From positions 496,001 to 560,000 of the forward strand of contig NZ_PYMC01000002.1 of the NCBI RefSeq assembly GCF_003026475.1: 64,000 nt of DNA, read 5' to 3'. Numbering within the stretch: position 1 is the stretch's first letter; each line of letters begins with the position of its first letter. Source of the stretch: Photobacterium lipolyticum. Lineage in GTDB: Bacteria; Pseudomonadota; Gammaproteobacteria; Enterobacterales; Vibrionaceae. The notes under the pieces were generated by a model. The model saw only the letters and a list, made by a program, of their open reading frames with translations, did no database searches and was not told the DNA's origin. Of the stretch, positions 37,263 to 45,236 are shown piece by piece. A program made the translations under genes and the position numbers.

Positions 37263-38564
37263 TTAAATTGCGAAAAGTCCCAATACATACAGTATGTTCA
37301 GGATGAAACCTGTCAGGATGGCCGCAACTACCGGAACTGCTATTTTGAGTACAGGTCGGCCCATAACCTCGTTAAAGTAATAGAGGATGGCAAAGATAGT
37401 AAATCCGGTTGTGGAGCCCATTTTCATCACAGCCAGTATGCCACCGATCAACAATGCAAACTCCATTAGGGTATTCATTGAGTTGCGAATGTTGTCTGAG
37501 GAATTTCGGATGGACGGGAATTGCTCCAGGAAGCCGCTGATCCTCCGTAGCAGGAAGACTTCAACACAAATAATAACGGCACCCAATGCCGCGGCGATCG
37601 GAATACTAGGAGCAAGGTAGCCGGCAACAAACACAAAAGACATTCCGACGACACCGTAAATCCCTGTCGTAAGAGCCGTGGTCGCGATCAGCGGGAGAAA
37701 TGCGAGACCGCGCATAAACTCAGACAGTGCTACCCGCTTCATCGCGGCATCATAAGCAATAGGATCTGTCTGGTTGTACACTTCGGCCAGTGAATAGATG
37801 GATACTTCCGAACCAGCAAAAATACCGACGTTCGCTACTGCGGCAATCAGGGCACCGGTAACGGCAAGAAAAGGCAGGTTTTTGACGATACGTCTTTTAC
37901 GTTCGTCAAACAGACTGTGCATACCTGACATATCGGGTGGTGCCATACCGTTTTTCCTGTCAGACAGATCTTTGCGGATAGCACTAGCCACTAACATGAC
38001 CATACCAATGAAGATCTGAACCGGTTCAGGATAGATCGCAGTATATTTTATGACCAGCAAGCGGAAAATGATAACAACAACGGCTGCCGCCACCCCGGCT
38101 CGCCAGCCAAACTGATAGAAAATCGCTAGCAGCGGGAACAGAGCAAACGCCGACATCACCGGCGTACCCAGCTCGGCCAGGGCACCTAATGCATCGATCG
38201 GCAACCCGGTCAATACGGTATTAACCGCCGAAAGCGATGTGACCACCAAGATCCCCCACAAGCCACCGGCCAGTCCGGCCAGTACCCGACTACCAATCAT
38301 CACGCCCAGAACATCTGTTGGTAAGAACAACAACCAGGGGTTGAGTAAGCCGGTCGAAAGAGTGAATGAAATCCCCACCGAGACAACAAAACCAATAGAT
38401 AAGCCAAATGCGGTAGAGCCCGCATCGCGCCTTGTCATATTCCCATCCGCAACCTGAGGAAGCATGGGGCGGATCCCATCATGGAATACTGCGGCGCTCA
38501 TGTTGGCGATAACTGCAGTCATGGCACAGAGCAGTGCGACTAAACCTATGTGCATAACCTCCAT
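37263..38564 (-). CDS. yhfT: YhfT family membrane protein (left copy)
   Basis: 433 aa with about ten membrane spans (for example LGVMIGSRVLAGLAGGLWGIL, EFALLIGGILAVMKMGSTTG). It belongs to the uncharacterised YhfT family of the enteric yhf locus and presumably transports that locus's substrate. It lies 9 bases after yhfU and is the last gene of the left operon. It differs at a few percent of positions from the right copy at 50074. Confidence 0.85.
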   Translation of the reverse strand: MEVMHIGLVALLCAMTAVIANMSAAVFHDGIRPMLPQVADGNMTRRDAGSTAFGLSIGFVVSVGISFTLSTGLLNPWLLFLPTDVLGVMIGSRVLAGLAGGLWGILVVTSLSAVNTVLTGLPIDALGALAELGTPVMSAFALFPLLAIFYQFGWRAGVAAAVVVIIFRLLVIKYTAIYPEPVQIFIGMVMLVASAIRKDLSDRKNGMAPPDMSGMHSLFDERKRRIVKNLPFLAVTGALIAAVANVGIFAGSEVSIYSLAEVYNQTDPIAYDAAMKRVALSEFMRGLAFLPLIATTALTTGIYGVVGMSFVFVAGYLAPSIPIAAALGAVIICVEVFLLRRISGFLEQFPSIRNSSDNIRNSMNTLMEFALLIGGILAVMKMGSTTGFTIFAILYYFNEVMGRPVLKIAVPVVAAILTGFILNILYVLGLFAI

Positions 38565-38573
38565 GTTATGTCC

Positions 38574-38933
38574 TTACTTCTTGGAGAGGATAGAAACAAG
38601 CATGGGAATGGCGTGTTCAACATGCTCAATGGAAAGTCCGAAAGCCACCTTGCCCTCATCGACAAAACGCTCGACTTCGTCTGGCTTGGCCTGAATGGAC
38701 GGCTTGGCTATGGTGCAGCTCTGCGGGTAACCGATGATAGCGATTGCCATCGACAAGGCTGCGCCCGCCCCCGTGTTGCAGCAGCCGATGTAATAATCCA
38801 GCTGGCCGGATTTCACCTGCATGGCTGCATCCATGTCGTTGAGGATGTGGCAATTAAAAATACCGGGGGCGGCGGCATCAATTTGATCTTTTATCTGTTC
38901 ACGCTGCAGACCCGCAATACCGATTTGTTTCAT
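38574..38933 (-). CDS. yhfU: YhfU / DUF2620 protein (left copy)
   Basis: 119 aa, DUF2620-type soluble protein with YYIGCCNTGAGAALSMAIAI, a Cys-Cys plus Gly-rich loop like a PTS IIB-type phosphate or nucleotide loop. Its function is unknown. It sits between php and yhfT in every yhf locus seen here. A Cys-loop small protein beside a membrane protein suggests YhfU and YhfT act together; that is inference. Confidence 0.85.
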   Translation of the reverse strand: MKQIGIAGLQREQIKDQIDAAAPGIFNCHILNDMDAAMQVKSGQLDYYIGCCNTGAGAALSMAIAIIGYPQSCTIAKPSIQAKPDEVERFVDEGKVAFGLSIEHVEHAIPMLVSILSKK

Positions 38934-38949
38934 ACGCTAACCTCTTTAT

Positions 38950-39825
38950 TTAGCCAAATAGCTGGCTGGGATTGTGTTTTAGCATGGTGTCTATCTCTTG
39001 CTGGCTAATGCCACGCTCGCGCAGCATCGGGACGAATGCATCCACCAGGTAGCAAAAACCAAGGCCGCCATTTTCTTTAAGGTGAGACCGCCGGGTTATG
39101 TCCATGGAAAGCATGACCCGTTCTAAATAACCGCGGTCAGACAACACATCAAGCATATCTAAACGTCTGGTATCTGGGTAATAGCTGTTTTTCCCGATCG
39201 TATCGAACTGCACGTAACAGCCCTGCTCAATAAGCCAGACAATGTCATCAATGTTGTCTTTCAGATCGCAGTGGCCAATTGTCACTTTGTTCATATTGAC
39301 GCCATACTGCTTTAACCACATTACCTGCTGGCGGCCCATTGAACTCATCGACTGGTGAGTGGAGATTGGCCGCCCTGTTTCCAGGTGGGCATAGGCGGCG
39401 GCTTCAAATACCTTTTTTTCTATGTCGGTAAACCTGTTCTCACTGCTGCCGATCTCACCGATTAAGCTGGCTTTCAAGTCGCTTCCGGCAATGCCGTTTT
39501 CGATTTCACCCACCATCTCGCGGCAGATCTCCCGTGCCGACCGACAGTGCAGCTCGGGCGGGAAAAAGCCATCAACGTAGTAACCAGTAGAGAGCAAAAT
39601 ATTCATTCCGGTATCACTTGCCAAACCTTCAACAAAATGATGATTTCTGCCCATAAAACGATTAGTCACTTCTACAATGTTCAAAACGCCGCGTAATTTG
39701 AGTTGCAACAGCTCTTCTTTGATCAGATCGTACTGATCCAGCCTGCAGTCGATATCGCCTTTTTGCAGTGATAAATCAATATGCAGGTGTTCGTGAACAT
39801 AGGTGTAACCGCTGTCGTCAATCAT
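38950..39825 (-). CDS. php: Phosphotriesterase-homology protein Php (left copy)
   Basis: 291 aa amidohydrolase-superfamily TIM barrel. Metal ligands are visible: HEH at residues 11-13 (YVHEHLHID), Glu in LIGEIGSSE replacing the carboxylated Lys of true phosphotriesterases (as in E. coli Php), His in STHQS, His in TIGHCD and Asp in LSMDITRR. It probably hydrolyses a lactone or phosphoester sugar derivative. Same length as the right copy. It is followed by yhfU after 16 bases; on the other side only 32 bases separate it from yhfZ, because yhfY is missing. Confidence 0.9.
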   Translation of the reverse strand: MIDDSGYTYVHEHLHIDLSLQKGDIDCRLDQYDLIKEELLQLKLRGVLNIVEVTNRFMGRNHHFVEGLASDTGMNILLSTGYYVDGFFPPELHCRSAREICREMVGEIENGIAGSDLKASLIGEIGSSENRFTDIEKKVFEAAAYAHLETGRPISTHQSMSSMGRQQVMWLKQYGVNMNKVTIGHCDLKDNIDDIVWLIEQGCYVQFDTIGKNSYYPDTRRLDMLDVLSDRGYLERVMLSMDITRRSHLKENGGLGFCYLVDAFVPMLRERGISQQEIDTMLKHNPSQLFG

Positions 39826-39857
39826 ATTGGTCTATTATTCCACCACAGTTTATTTCA
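39826..39857 (-). other. Scar of a deleted yhfY
   Basis: The 32-base gap keeps GTTTATTTC, which in the right copy is the yhfY stop and last codons. It then jumps directly to ACTAATAACTCGG, the yhfZ end. The yhfY body (about 350 bases) is missing in between. Confidence 0.7.
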
Positions 39858-40754
39858 CTAATAACTCGGTGTTATCTCGCCTGCCACGACTTTTTCCTGG
39901 TGAGTGATCAGGGCATCCCTGTCTATTAGGTTTCTCAAGAGTGTTTTAATGTACACAGCCTCATTTCGGACCAGTAGTACCGCCTCAGAGGCCATTTCAC
40001 ACTCGGGGATATGGTTCAGTGACTTTTCTGCCAGACCGAAGCTATCCATGTCTATGGCTTCCGTCAGCCAAATCACCGCATCTATATCACCGTTGGCCAA
40101 ATGGACCAAACTGTCACCGTAATTGATTTCGACAATGTCAATATCTTGATCCGGGAAAGCCTGTCTGGTCAGGATCTGCTGGTCGGGAGAATCAGGATCA
40201 ACGCCAACTCGGCGGATGGCATCATATTCGCCCTTACGGTAAATCACCCGGTGATCATTCGAATAGGAGTTCTTTCCCAAATTAACGGCAACCGTCAAAC
40301 CGTCGCTATAATTCTGCGCTGCAAGCTTCGACATAATGGCGATGTCATGCACGCCGGAGCTTAACAATTTTGCTCTGACCCCGGCACCTCGCATGTGAGC
40401 GAAATACAACGGCAAACTGCCCATCTGGGCTTTTAATCCGCTGGCCAATCCCTCGTAATGCTTGGTGTAAGGCAGCGGCATGGCACACACAACGTTACCA
40501 AGCCCCGCCAGACGGATAATCTCTTCGCTGTCTAGGCGAGAAATATAAGTACCATTACGGCCTTGCCGTGAAAGCGCTATCACACCTTCTGCTTCAATTT
40601 TTTTCAGGGCTTTTTGAACTAAGCCAACCGACAGCTCGAACTCTTCAGCCAGCGAATCAATGGTACGTAAACGAGCACCTTCTTTTTGAGACATCAGATA
40701 TCGGGCAATATTGATAACTGCGGCACCTTCTTTTTTTATATATGTTTTAGGCAT
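39858..40754 (-). CDS. yhfZ: YhfZ regulator: GntR-like HTH plus binding-protein domain (left copy)
   Basis: 298 aa. The N-terminal winged helix (SQKEGARLRTIDSLAEEFELSV...) is followed by a periplasmic-binding-protein-like sensor domain (about 85-290; VCAMPLPYTKHYEGLASGL, GDIDAVIWLTEAID). It is the first gene of the operon and probably an autoregulatory switch responding to the pathway's ligand. Differences from the right copy are scattered and mostly conservative. Confidence 0.85.
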   Translation of the reverse strand: MPKTYIKKEGAAVINIARYLMSQKEGARLRTIDSLAEEFELSVGLVQKALKKIEAEGVIALSRQGRNGTYISRLDSEEIIRLAGLGNVVCAMPLPYTKHYEGLASGLKAQMGSLPLYFAHMRGAGVRAKLLSSGVHDIAIMSKLAAQNYSDGLTVAVNLGKNSYSNDHRVIYRKGEYDAIRRVGVDPDSPDQQILTRQAFPDQDIDIVEINYGDSLVHLANGDIDAVIWLTEAIDMDSFGLAEKSLNHIPECEMASEAVLLVRNEAVYIKTLLRNLIDRDALITHQEKVVAGEITPSY

Positions 40755-41326
40755 ATCAAAACCTTCATTATTATGAATGTTTAAATGATACGCCTATGTT
40801 GGGTCGAGTAAATTTGCGCCGACCACAAATGAGATGTCTGTCAATAATAAATAGTCCATGAGGGAATAATATTCCTTCCAGACCCATTACCAAATTGACC
40901 CTCGCCTCTGTCACATGATTTCCACTTATCTTTGACATTAATGTAAGTCTTATCGATTTTCCATGAAGAAATGACAACTGTTTCATTTTATGAGACCGAT
41001 ATTACAATAAGGTAGGTAATTGATAACCCATAGATACCGTGCTCTGGAAAATATCTCTCTCTTCACGCTGGCTTAGTTTGCAAGAAGAATAATCACGAAT
41101 ATAGTGAAAAATAATCTTTAAGGGAGAGTGACGAAGTTCATAACTCATGCTGTTGGTTTGCAACAGAACCATTGATAATTCTAATTGCGTCGCAAATAAG
41201 TGTCTTTCTTATCATCAAAAAAATGAACATTTGAATTATGTGAGTTTGCCCTATTATTTTCACTTAAATGAAGATTATTATCAGCATCTAAATTTTCAGG
41301 ATGAAATAAGTTCAAAAGGTAAAAGT
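40755..41326. promoter_or_regulatory. Divergent region between yhfZ (left) and the PTS operon
   Basis: 572 bases, AT-rich, no gene. Next to yhfZ, TTCATTATTATGAA (40764-40777) forms a short palindrome; the same spot in the right copy has TTCA-N6-TGAA (53942-53955), so it may be the YhfZ operator. A rightward TTGACA at 40932 has a weak GATTTT 17 bases later. The IIB ribosome site is AAAAGGTAAAAG. Confidence 0.4.
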
Positions 41327-41644
41327 ATGAAGATTTTTCTATGCTGTGCTGCTGGGATGTCAACCAGTATGCTTGTAAAAAAAATGCGGGAAGCTGCTGA
41401 TAAGCAAAATATTGATTGCTCGATTAATGCTTATTCAGTTTCTGAATTTGAAGCTTCACTGGCTGAAAACGATGTTTGTTTGGTTGCACCGCAAGTTAAA
41501 TTCCAATTTGAAGATTTCAAGAAACGTGCTGAAGAAAACGGTAAAGCTTGTGGCCTTATCGACATGATGACCTACGGAATGATGAAAGGTGACGTAGTTC
41601 TGGATCAAGCAGTTAATCTTTATCAATCGATGAATAACAAGTAA
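41327..41644 (+). CDS. PTS lactose/cellobiose-type IIB component
   Basis: 105 aa, beginning MKIFLCCAAGMSTSMLVKK; the phosphorylated Cys is C7 in CAAGMSTS. It carries phosphate from IIA to the sugar. The ATG at 41327 is chosen because the family N-terminus starts there and AAAAGGT precedes it; a longer upstream frame is not family-like. First gene of IIB-IIC-IIA-TIM barrel. Confidence 0.92.
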   Translation: MKIFLCCAAGMSTSMLVKKMREAADKQNIDCSINAYSVSEFEASLAENDVCLVAPQVKFQFEDFKKRAEENGKACGLIDMMTYGMMKGDVVLDQAVNLYQSMNNK

Positions 41645-41658
41645 TTAGGAGTTAATTC

Positions 41659-42984
41659 ATGTCTGTACTTAATGGTGTTATGAGCTTCGTTGAAAATGTC
41701 GTCGCACCTGTTGCCGCGAAGGTTTCAACCCAGCGACATATCAATGCAATAAAAGATGGTTTCGTGGCAACAATGCCGTTTTTGATTGTGGGTTCTTTAC
41801 TTTTGGTATTAGCTTGCCCACCACCGGGAGATAACTTTTTCCTTAATGGCTGGCACTCCCTTGTGGAGATGATTGGTCAAGGTAATATACTTATACCGTT
41901 CCAGATCAGTATGGGTATTTTCGCCATTTATGCCGCATTTGGTATCGGTTTTAGTTTGGCTGAGTCCTATGGGCTACGCGCACAAAACTCTGGTTTACTA
42001 TCATTATTCACCTTCCTTTTGGCGGCAGCTCCTCTTCAATCCGTTGAAGGTGTTGGTGGTGTGATACCAGCGGCTTTTCTGGGTGGTACTGGCGCATTTA
42101 CCGCAATCATGGCTGGTTTGTTTGTTCCGGAACTACAGCGCTTCTTACGTGATAAAAAGATCAGTCTTAAACTTCCAGAAGCTGTGCCTGAAAAAATCGC
42201 AGCGTCATTTGACCTGCTAATTCCAATCGTCATTCTCGCAGTGTTGATCCCAAGTCTTAATGCAGTGCTTGGTAGCTATGACCTGACTATTCCATCTGCG
42301 GTTATGGAGTTATTCAAACCATTAGTCTCGGCATCAGACTCATTTTTGGCATGTCTACTTGCCGTTGTTATGATTCAGCTACTTTGGTTCGCCGGTATTC
42401 ACGGTTCCGCTGTTGTTGTTAGTGGTATCTTGGGTCCAATCCTATTGGTCAACCTTGGTATGAACCAAGAAGCCTTAACTGCAGGTACTGAGATTCCGAA
42501 GATTTTCGTTAACCCAATACTTGATTTCTTTATCTTTGTCGGTGGTGCAGGTGGTACTTGGGGCCTTGTGGTTCTGATGATGCGCTCGAAGGCTACCCAC
42601 CTGAATGTAATCGGAAAGATGTCAATCATTCCTGGCACATTCAATATCAATGAACCAGTCATTTTTGGTACGCCTATTGTAATGAACCCGAACTATTTCA
42701 TTCCTTGGATGCTTTCACCAATGATTAATACCTGTATTGTGTGGATGGCCTTTAAGACTGAGATTGTATCTAAGATCATTGCACTTCCACCGTGGACTAT
42801 GCCTGCGCCTATCGGTGCGGTTATTGCGACAAACTCAGGTACAGCGGCCATTTTGGTTGGGGTCTGCGTACTTGTGAGCATGGTTGTTTTCTATCCGTTC
42901 TTCAAGGTGCATGAAAAGCAATTGCTTATCGAAGAGCACGCAAATGCTGAAGATGCACCGAATGCTGAACCAGTAAAGGCTTAA
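41659..42984 (+). CDS. PTS lactose/cellobiose-type IIC permease
   Basis: 441 aa with about ten membrane spans and the IIC signature INEPVIFGTPIVMNP near residue 330. It transports and presents the sugar for phosphorylation. It starts 14 bases after IIB. Specificity within the family (cellobiose, chitobiose, lactose, other) cannot be assigned; no glycosidase is in the cluster. Confidence 0.93.
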   Translation: MSVLNGVMSFVENVVAPVAAKVSTQRHINAIKDGFVATMPFLIVGSLLLVLACPPPGDNFFLNGWHSLVEMIGQGNILIPFQISMGIFAIYAAFGIGFSLAESYGLRAQNSGLLSLFTFLLAAAPLQSVEGVGGVIPAAFLGGTGAFTAIMAGLFVPELQRFLRDKKISLKLPEAVPEKIAASFDLLIPIVILAVLIPSLNAVLGSYDLTIPSAVMELFKPLVSASDSFLACLLAVVMIQLLWFAGIHGSAVVVSGILGPILLVNLGMNQEALTAGTEIPKIFVNPILDFFIFVGGAGGTWGLVVLMMRSKATHLNVIGKMSIIPGTFNINEPVIFGTPIVMNPNYFIPWMLSPMINTCIVWMAFKTEIVSKIIALPPWTMPAPIGAVIATNSGTAAILVGVCVLVSMVVFYPFFKVHEKQLLIEEHANAEDAPNAEPVKA

Positions 42985-42986
42985 TC

Positions 42987-43325
42987 ATGACTTTCGAAAT
43001 TAATACTCAAGAAGATATTACTGAAGAGTTTTTGATGACGCTACTTTGCAAAGCTGGTGAAGCTCGCTCAGCTGTTATGCAAGCGATGGGAGAGGCTCGA
43101 GGCGGTAACTTTGAGCGTTCTGAGGCGATGCTGGTCGCAGCGGAAGAAGCGCTTACTGAAGTTCACAAAACGCAAACAGGATTAATTGGTTTCGATGAAG
43201 GTGAAGGTAAGGTCACAATGACTCTTATTCTTACTCACATTCAGGACCACATTATGACTGCTATGTTATGCCGCGATATGGCAAATGAGATCATTGCTAT
43301 TCACCGTCAGCTAAACAACGCATAG
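42987..43325 (+). CDS. PTS lactose/cellobiose-type IIA component
   Basis: 112 aa helical IIA. The phospho-acceptor His lies in LTHIQDHIMTAML (H84, with H88). It accepts phosphate from HPr. Two bases separate it from the IIC stop. Confidence 0.92.
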   Translation: MTFEINTQEDITEEFLMTLLCKAGEARSAVMQAMGEARGGNFERSEAMLVAAEEALTEVHKTQTGLIGFDEGEGKVTMTLILTHIQDHIMTAMLCRDMANEIIAIHRQLNNA

Positions 43326-43335
43326 GGCAACTGAA

Positions 43336-44226
43336 ATGAAGAAGCGTATTTTTGATTTAACGAGTCATGATGTTAATAACATGACTCGTGCCGAGATTGT
43401 TGAATGTATCAAGCAATCTGAAGGTCGCACCATGATGGTTGAGAATGTAGTATCTATAGCTCCCCCCCTAGATCTCGTCTCAGGTGCAGAGATTGCGGCC
43501 GCATTCGGTGCTGATATGATCACCCTTAACTGCCTGGATATCTTTAACCCTCGAGCAGAAGTGACCGGGGCCGGTAACCATGGTGTTAAGGATCATTTCA
43601 CTATTGAGGAAATACGCGACTTAACAGGCCGCCTAATCGGATGTAACCTAGAACCGGTACCTTTCGGGTTTACTGATATTGAGGTCGGTCGTTCAGTGAC
43701 TCGTGAAACTGTAGAGTATGCTGTTGAGTTAGGCATGCACTACATTATGTTGACGGGTAACCCGGGAATGAATGTGTCACAGGAAACCATTCTTGATGCA
43801 ATTCGCTTATGTCGTGAAGTGTCGCAGAACATCGTTATCATCGCAGGCAAGATGCACGGTGGTGGTGTTGGAAACGACTATAACTTAGACATCGTTAGCG
43901 ATTTTGCAGAGGCTGGTGCTGACATCATGATGTTCCCTGCCCCTTATACAACATCTAGTGTTTCACCCGATATTGCCCATCAGATGATGGATGCTGTTCA
44001 CAATGCTGGAATGCTTGGACTATTAGCAATTGGTACATCTCAAGAAGGTGCATCTGAGAGCTATATAGAGCAAGTCGCGATGGCATCGAAAGGAGCGGGA
44101 GCTGACATTCTTCATATCGGTGATGGTGGATATGGTGGTATCGCACCACCAGAAAATATCATCCGTATGGGCATGACAATTCGCGGCCGTCGCCATCAAT
44201 TCAAACGCATGGCTAACAGGCGATAA
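43336..44226 (+). CDS. TIM-barrel protein of unknown function linked to the PTS
   Basis: 296 aa. The pattern (ITLNCLDIFNP, YIMLTGNPGMNVS, IVIIAGKMHGGG, DIMMFPAP, GLLAIGTSQEGA, ILHIGDGGYGG) is a beta/alpha barrel. The final GIAPPENI strand resembles a phosphate-binding site. I believe related proteins carry only a DUF name (DUF7916) and occur beside lactose-type PTS genes; I could not check. It may act on the phosphorylated sugar as an aldolase, epimerase or lyase. It ends the operon, 10 bases after IIA, and a terminator follows. Confidence 0.75.
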   Translation: MKKRIFDLTSHDVNNMTRAEIVECIKQSEGRTMMVENVVSIAPPLDLVSGAEIAAAFGADMITLNCLDIFNPRAEVTGAGNHGVKDHFTIEEIRDLTGRLIGCNLEPVPFGFTDIEVGRSVTRETVEYAVELGMHYIMLTGNPGMNVSQETILDAIRLCREVSQNIVIIAGKMHGGGVGNDYNLDIVSDFAEAGADIMMFPAPYTTSSVSPDIAHQMMDAVHNAGMLGLLAIGTSQEGASESYIEQVAMASKGAGADILHIGDGGYGGIAPPENIIRMGMTIRGRRHQFKRMANRR

Positions 44227-44254
44227 CGCTAAGTAAATAATTCAAATAACTATT

Positions 44255-44287
44255 AAGGAGGCCTGTTTAACAGACCTCCTTTTTTTG
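44255..44287 (+). terminator. Terminator of the PTS operon
   Basis: AAGGAGG / CCTCCTT arms with an inner CTG/CAG stem, followed by seven T, 29 bases after the last gene. Confidence 0.88.
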
Positions 44288-44396
44288 GGCTTATCACTTA
44301 GTCGCTCGTCAAATGGTGGGAGCTCCTTGTAAATACTCAGCATCAATATCAGAAAAATAAATCATCGTTAGATGACCTGTTTTCACTCATTAATGC

Positions 44397-44591
44397 TTAA
44401 TCTAAAATTTCTTTTACTCTACCGACATCACCGCTTTCTAGCCTAACCTTAATACCATGGGGGTGTGTCGGTGATTTGGTTAGAATATCTTTCACTACTC
44501 CCCTGGTGAGATTTCCTGTACGTTGATCTTTTTTCAATACAATTTGAACCTCTAGTCCTGCTTGTATATCTGAGCGGTTGGTGCCATTCAT
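44397..44591 (-). CDS. ywbE: YwbE family protein
   Basis: 64 aa, beginning MNGTNRSDIQAGLEVQIVLK and continuing KDQRTGNLTRGVVKDILT...HPHGIKVRLESGDVGRV, the whole DUF2196/YwbE signature. Small basic protein of unknown role, possibly SH3-like and nucleic-acid-binding. The ATG at 44591 is chosen because the family starts there; an upstream ATG at 44654 would add 21 unrelated residues. Confidence 0.85.
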   Translation of the reverse strand: MNGTNRSDIQAGLEVQIVLKKDQRTGNLTRGVVKDILTKSPTHPHGIKVRLESGDVGRVKEILD

Positions 44592-44708
44592 AAGTTTGTC
44601 TCTGCTTAATAGCGTTCTTTGATATCTGCAAGTCGTAATATCACTCACTTGCAATATATAAGCTAGTACTTCATCACAGAAGTTTTGACAAGTTCAGTCA
44701 CCAAACTT

Positions 44709-44806
44709 CGTCATTCCGTAAAGTGAGGAACGAACTTATACGGAATCTAAAGATCACACGCTAGAGCTGGATCCCGGATATCTCGTTCCTCAATTCCGGG
44801 ATGACG
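44709..44806. repeat. Nested palindromic intergenic repeat
   Basis: Outer arms CGTCATTCCG and CCGGGATGACG (mismatched) enclose inner perfect arms TGAGGAACGA / TCGTTCCTCA. The same CGTCAT...GATGACG style recurs inside the MITE at 54103-54383, so this is probably a dispersed repeat family of this genome. Confidence 0.6.
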
Positions 44807-44846
44807 TGTTTATGTGCTTCAACTATTCATAATTAATGAGTACTAG

Positions 44847-44947
44847 TACCTTGACTCATTAATTATGATTGATTGAACATATTGATTTTTTATCGGGGAT
44901 GACGGACTTAAACTGTTTCAATCAATCAGATTCACTGTGTTTAGGCA
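44847..44947. mobile_element. 101-bp MITE-like element with CTAG target duplication (copy A)
   Basis: Flanked by direct CTAG (44843-44846 and 44948-44951). The left end reads TACCTTGACTC...TGATTGATTGAACA; the right end, reverse-complemented, reads TGCCTAAACAC...TGATTGATTGAAACA, giving imperfect terminal inverted repeats of about 34 bp. It matches both ends of the 281-bp copy at 54103 but lacks its centre. CTAG duplications are typical of IS5-type transposition. Confidence 0.6.
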
Positions 44948-45163
44948 CTAGCTTTATACCCAAACCACGTCAAAATGCAGAGTTAAAAGAGAACCACTCC
45001 TCTATTAATCGCTCTCTTTGAACTTAACTTAAGTGCAGGACTTGAGCTGAGCTAGTAGAATAAGTGCTACAGGCTAGGGTTGAATTGTGAACCAGCTGCC
45101 GATAGATTTCTCAACTCTCACACATTGAAATCGAAGTCTGTTATGAGCAATCAAAACAAACAA

Positions 45164-45190
45164 AGTCCTCAACCTTTCGGCTGAGGACTT
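45164..45190 (-). terminator. Terminator of the secreted-protein gene
   Basis: AGTCCTCA / TGAGGACT hairpin with a GCCGAAAGGT loop, followed by TTGTTTGTTTT on the minus strand, about 47 bases past the stop codon. Confidence 0.8.
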
Positions 45191-45236
45191 ATATTCAGAG
45201 GCTGCATCTCTGCTGCCATTTTTGTAAATTATCTAT

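Larger units (their letters stand above)
37252..40800 (-). repeat. Left copy of the duplicated yhf locus
   Basis: Near-identical in order and sequence to 50063-53975. Homology runs from about 11 bases past the yhfT stop (shared ATTTTGGGTTAAATTGC) to the AT-rich leader upstream of yhfZ (shared CTTCATT, GAATGTTTAAATG and TACGC blocks). This copy lacks yhfY. Hand comparison gives 5 differences in 119 residues for YhfU and about 20 in 291 for Php. Confidence 0.85.
44592..45163. other. Repeat-rich intergenic region
   Basis: No gene. It holds a nested palindromic repeat (44709-44806), a 14-bp inverted repeat TCATAATTAATGAG / CTCATTAATTATGA (44827-44840, 44855-44868) and a MITE-like element (44847-44947). 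Confidence 0.6.

Noticed and set aside
40771-40986. 71-codon minus-strand frame upstream of yhfZ
   Set aside because: No ribosome site and no family match; it occupies the regulatory leader that is conserved between the two yhf copies only near yhfZ.
41147-41326. N-terminal extension of the PTS IIB gene
   Set aside because: The 60 extra residues do not match IIB proteins, which start at MKIFLCCAAG, and a ribosome site lies right before the ATG at 41327.
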